Positions 62,527 through 64,000 of a stretch of DNA of 64,000 bases are shown here, piece after piece. Source of the DNA: Eubacterium sp. OM08-24 (lineage in GTDB: Bacteria > Bacillota > Clostridia > Oscillospirales > Acutalibacteraceae); NCBI RefSeq assembly GCF_003438075.1, contig NZ_QSTA01000003.1, positions 124,001-188,000 on the forward strand. Reading direction: 5' to 3'. The number at the start of each line of letters is the position of its first letter. Position 1 is the first letter of the stretch. Made by a program: the position numbers and the translations under genes. Under the pieces are notes generated by a model. It did no database searches. It worked only from the letters and a program-made list of their open reading frames with translations, and had not been told where the DNA came from.

Positions 62527-63870
62527 TTAAATATTCTTTACTTGTGATTCATTCATTTTTACAATTATTACGGCTATTGCAAATACAATAAATTCAGTCA
62601 GAGGAAAAGACCACCAAATTCCCATAATATTAAAGTTATTGTTCAACAGCCACATAAGAGGAAACAATAAAATTCCTTGACGAAGTACCTGAATAACCAT
62701 ACTCGGTACAATTTTACCCATTGCCTGAACATAAGTGGCAATCACGGTAGATACTCCGCCAAAGCAATAGCTAAGCGCCATTATTCTTATTGCAGGTATT
62801 CCGACAGAACACATTTTTTCCGATGCGGAAAACAACAAAAGTATTTGTCGCGGAAACAATACCAGTAAAAGCGTACCTACAGCCATTATAATCACCGCTA
62901 TCGCAGTTCCGCTGTGATATGTCCGATTAACCCGTTCGTATTTTTTTGCGCCGTAATTATAACGCATAATCGGCAAACAACCTTGAATTAAACCGTTTAC
63001 CGACATAAATATTAACTGCTGTACCTTAAAATACGCTCCGAAAAAAGCCACTGCCGTATCAGAATATGTGACTAAAAACAGATTGACAAAAGTTATCATT
63101 AATGAACTTAAAACATTCATTGCAAACGAAGGCAATCCATATCCAAATATATTTTTAAACATATGAAAATCAAAAACAAAACTCTTGATTTTCAGTTTTA
63201 CCTTTTGCTTAGTAAACATAATTACATATAATGAAATCAGCATTGACAAAACATAGCCTAAAACGGTTGCCAAAGCAGCTCCTTTTATTCCCATTTCAGG
63301 AAAAGGGCCTATTCCAAAAATAAGCAATGGGTCAAACACAAGATTAAACACCACTCCCGCAATCTGAAACCACATAGGAGAAATCATATTGCCTGTAGCC
63401 TGCAGCATTTTTTGAATTGCAATATGTACCATATTCGGCACTTGCATAAATGCACAAATCTGCATATATATACAGCCGTATTCAAAAATTCGGCTGTCCT
63501 CCGTAAAAGCCGAATAGTACGGTGTCATAGTCAAAAGTACAATTATATTAACAATTATACCAACCGATAACGACAAAATCAATCCCATTGTAACAACAGA
63601 ATTTGCCTTGTCCTGCCTTTTTTGCCCCAAATAACCGGCAATCAAAACATTTATTCCGACTCCAATCCACACCGAAAGTGAGTTCATTAAATTTGTAATC
63701 GGAAAAGACAAAGATACTGCCGCAAGAGCTTGCTCATTAATGCAGGCAACAAACATACTGTCTATCATATTATATGAATATTGCAAAAACATAGAAATCA
63801 TAGGCGGCAAGCACATCTTAATTATTAATCTGTTTATAGGTTGATATTCCATTTTGTTACAGGTTTCCAT
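62527..63870 (-). CDS. MATE-family multidrug efflux transporter
   Basis: The 447-residue protein has twelve membrane segments in two six-helix halves. Typical motifs are MCLPPMISMFLQYSYNMIDS near 20-40, LSFPITNLMNSLSVWIGVGI near 50-70 and PMWFQIAGVVFNLVFDPLLI near 165. MATE proteins export cationic drugs or metabolites in exchange for Na+ or H+. GGAGG lies 7 bases before the ATG. The gene is preceded by a strong promoter and, between promoter and start, a terminator-like hairpin that probably controls expression. Confidence 0.93.
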   Translation of the reverse strand: METCNKMEYQPINRLIIKMCLPPMISMFLQYSYNMIDSMFVACINEQALAAVSLSFPITNLMNSLSVWIGVGINVLIAGYLGQKRQDKANSVVTMGLILSLSVGIIVNIIVLLTMTPYYSAFTEDSRIFEYGCIYMQICAFMQVPNMVHIAIQKMLQATGNMISPMWFQIAGVVFNLVFDPLLIFGIGPFPEMGIKGAALATVLGYVLSMLISLYVIMFTKQKVKLKIKSFVFDFHMFKNIFGYGLPSFAMNVLSSLMITFVNLFLVTYSDTAVAFFGAYFKVQQLIFMSVNGLIQGCLPIMRYNYGAKKYERVNRTYHSGTAIAVIIMAVGTLLLVLFPRQILLLFSASEKMCSVGIPAIRIMALSYCFGGVSTVIATYVQAMGKIVPSMVIQVLRQGILLFPLMWLLNNNFNIMGIWWSFPLTEFIVFAIAVIIVKMNESQVKNI

Positions 63871-63887
63871 AAAATTTCCTCCAAAAC

Positions 63888-63917
63888 AAAAAAGTCACAC
63901 CCCGCAAAAGGTGTGAC
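63888..63917 (-). promoter_or_regulatory. Attenuator-like hairpin in the MATE leader
   Basis: On the minus strand GTCACACC, an 8-base loop and GGTGTGAC form a perfect 8-bp stem followed by six T residues. It sits between the promoter and the ribosome site. An upstream GTGTGA (63939-63944) can pair with the TCACAC of its left arm and could act as an anti-terminator. Confidence 0.6.
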
Positions 63918-63959
63918 GAAAAAACTTTGTTGAAAAATTCACACAAATTTTCTACTTAC

Positions 63960-63987
63960 ATTATAGCACGGTACAAGTATTTGTCAA
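63960..63987 (-). promoter_or_regulatory. Strong promoter of the MATE gene
   Basis: On the minus strand TTGACA and TATAAT are both perfect and separated by 16 bases, with TGC before the -10 box. It faces leftward at the right end of the window. Confidence 0.75.
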
Positions 63988-64000
63988 ATAAAAGTTATAC

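Noticed and set aside
1..64000. CRISPR array, prophage or complete insertion sequence
   Set aside because: No regularly spaced direct repeats, phage structural genes or intact transposase were seen; only a doubtful IS remnant at 33370.

Overview
The window looks like a chromosomal segment of a low-GC, endospore-forming Firmicute of the class Clostridia. The Ruminococcaceae/Oscillospiraceae are the likeliest group, but this is an inference. Support comes from AT-rich intergenic DNA with near-consensus TTGACA/TATAAT promoters, strong GGAGG ribosome sites, the sporulation genes bofA and sigG, a paired glgC/glgD glycogen operon and a Gram-positive type IV pilus locus. Most of the window is housekeeping DNA, and no phage, CRISPR array or complete insertion sequence was seen.

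Layout. 0-2.4 kb: an edge-truncated WG-repeat-like lipoprotein, an XRE regulator, bofA and secG. 2.5-10.1 kb: a leftward DNA-maintenance block (parC-like, parE-like, uvrB, radC) and pyrE. 10.4-23.5 kb: a complete rightward type IV pilus locus with two pilins, a PilM/PilN-like fusion, PilO-like, PilD, PilB, PilT, PilC, a large PilX-like protein and two minor prepilins. 23.5-33.2 kb: AIM24 protein, Ala-tRNA(Pro) editing factor, a GntR-regulated ABC transporter, an AEC carrier, two small membrane proteins, ackA and, divergently, tmcAL. 33.2-35.4 kb: a decayed zone (operator, gene stub, possible IS remnant, amber-interrupted gene, interspersed repeat) followed by two tandem copies of a four-tRNA operon (Val-Asp-Phe-Gly). 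35.4-41.8 kb: hslO, a methyltransferase, a YerC-like regulator, gap, rny and sigG.

41.8-46.8 kb is the accessory part: a leftward cluster of unrecognised membrane proteins, an immunity-like protein and several decayed copies of two sequence modules. One copy is knocked out of frame by a single TA unit in a (TA)5 tract. 47.2-53.2 kb: the glycogen operon glgB-glgC-glgD-glgA. 53.5-56.6 kb: an S1-domain protein, rmuC and a hypothetical protein. 57.1-60.9 kb: a leftward glycolytic operon pgk-tpiA-gpmI from one strong promoter; gap lies apart at 37.6-38.6 kb. 61.0-64.0 kb: trmL, a small protein, and a MATE transporter plus a deoxyinosine glycosylase behind a terminator-like leader hairpin.

How the parts fit. 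Glycolysis (gap, pgk, tpiA, gpmI), acetate production (ackA) and glycogen storage (glgBCDA) form the central carbon theme. The pilus locus is self-contained, with extension and retraction ATPases, its own peptidase and minor pilins. The signals most worth checking are the decayed tandem membrane-protein cluster with its TA tract, the mutated tRNA copies, the MATE leader, and a family of dispersed intergenic repeats present in at least six places.
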